Positions 63,374-64,000 of a stretch of DNA of 64,000 nt are shown here, piece after piece. Each line of letters starts with the position of its first letter. The stretch's first letter is position 1. The position numbers were made by a program, and so were the translations under genes. This DNA comes from Monilinia fructicola. Its lineage: Eukaryota; Ascomycota; Leotiomycetes; Helotiales; Sclerotiniaceae. The stretch lies in contig VICG01000008.1 in NCBI GenBank assembly GCA_008692225.1, forward strand, positions 569,001 through 633,000, read 5' to 3'. The notes under the pieces were generated by a model. It had not been told where the DNA came from. It made no database searches and worked only from the letters and a program-made list of their open reading frames with translations.

Positions 63374-64000
63374 TCACCATTTAACTTTCATTACTCCTCT
63401 CAAATTTCGTACTTTATCAACCATCCAAAGGTTTTTGAGCGTAGACCACATATCTATTTCGAAAATTAGAATATCACAAAACGCCTTCGGTAGGGTAAAA
63501 GGAAAAGATAAAACTAACATGGACCAATAAGCATGAATGCTCGTATCCCTCATCTCCCTTCTGACATCCACAAGAAATACCTCCAACTCTTCCACAGTCC
63601 ACCCCAATAATCTCGTAAAGATTGCTACACTCAGTCCCATAAGTCCCGACGAGAGATTTTCAAGATTCCACATCCCTATTCGCATGTAAGTGTTAGCATG
63701 TATCGTCCCTTTCCTTACTCTCAACCCCCAAGGTATCTCTCCAGAACAGTGGGGGGAGTAGTCTCCCTCCTAAAATACTAAACCAAAACCACCACTTACC
63801 CAATTCCTTAGCTTTAACATCCTTTGGCCACTTGTTCCCGGGCCACTTATAAATCGTTTCGGTGACGCCCTGGAATCCTCTTCTCTCTAATCTTTCCTTG
63901 TATGTAATCGCACTATCCAAATCCCTACCCGCCTTGACACTTCCTTCGAGCAGTAATTGTGACCATTTGAGAAGGGGTGCATCGGGTTTCAATGTATCGT
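63374..64000 (-). CDS. LaeA/UMTA-type SAM-dependent methyltransferase, 3' part (runs off window)
   Basis: The minus-strand exon 64000-63800 reads DTLKPDAPLLKWSQLLLEGS, then RDLDSAITYKERLERRGF, and VTETIYKWPGNKWPKD. A GTAAGT...CGAATAG intron (63799-63676) follows, then MWNLENLSSGLMGLSVAIFT and WTVEELEVFLVDVRREMRD. These are hallmark C-terminal motifs of the fungal class I methyltransferase family that includes LaeA-like and secondary-metabolite methyltransferases. The SAM-binding N-terminal half lies beyond the window. After IHAYW the frame continues about 50 residues with a sequence unlike the usual short VYGRKP-type end, so another intron or a diverged tail is possible. The stop at 63374 is therefore provisional. 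Confidence 0.85.

Overview
This is nuclear DNA from a filamentous ascomycete. Genes carry 49-193 bp GT-AG introns with CT-A-A/GAC-like branch points, and the window holds fungus-specific families (Uds1-type septation protein, LaeA/UMTA-type methyltransferase) and an intron-containing tRNA-Lys. AT-rich blocks full of transposons show repeat-induced point mutation (RIP)-type transitions. Gene content and the tetranucleotide-rich flanks suggest a Leotiomycete, possibly Sclerotiniaceae; that placement is inference.

Layout. 0-16.4 kb is moderate-GC gene space: an NAD(P)-binding epimerase-like gene (+), a Uds1-type gene (-, 4 exons), a 6 kb stretch with no supportable gene, and an LTA4-hydrolase/aminopeptidase gene (+, 5 exons). 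16.5-28.9 kb is a transposon nest. It holds a 2.2 kb TTAA-bounded inverted-repeat element with another inverted-repeat element inside it. Beside it is an element with perfect 41 bp terminal inverted repeats, containing an 8.9 kb Ty3/Gypsy chromovirus; this element split the 3' end of an iron-type alcohol dehydrogenase remnant. 28.9-43 kb is gene space with many microsatellites: tRNA-Lys(CUU), a coiled-coil protein gene (-), a possible small gene (-), and ribosomal protein genes RPL30 and RPL10 in tandem (+). 43-54.6 kb is a second AT-rich block with a minus-strand chromovirus (8.8 kb), a 162 bp solo LTR inside it, a 159 bp MITE, a roughly 125-copy AAT microsatellite and another copy of the GGAATGGCC minisatellite. 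54.6-64 kb holds an unrecognised fungal protein gene (+), a 2.1 kb degenerate 20 bp tandem array with a second solo LTR, an NTF2-like gene (-), and the 3' end of a methyltransferase gene that runs off the window (-).

Two points stand out. First, five of the nine protein-coding genes I annotate with some confidence, including RPL30 and RPL10, contain 1-2 nt indels that break or locally scramble the frame. In each case removing or restoring those bases gives a clean conserved protein, so assembly error is the simplest explanation. Second, all three short LTR families share one layout: a palindrome, then a TATA box, then a perfect or near-perfect hairpin directly downstream of the TATA.
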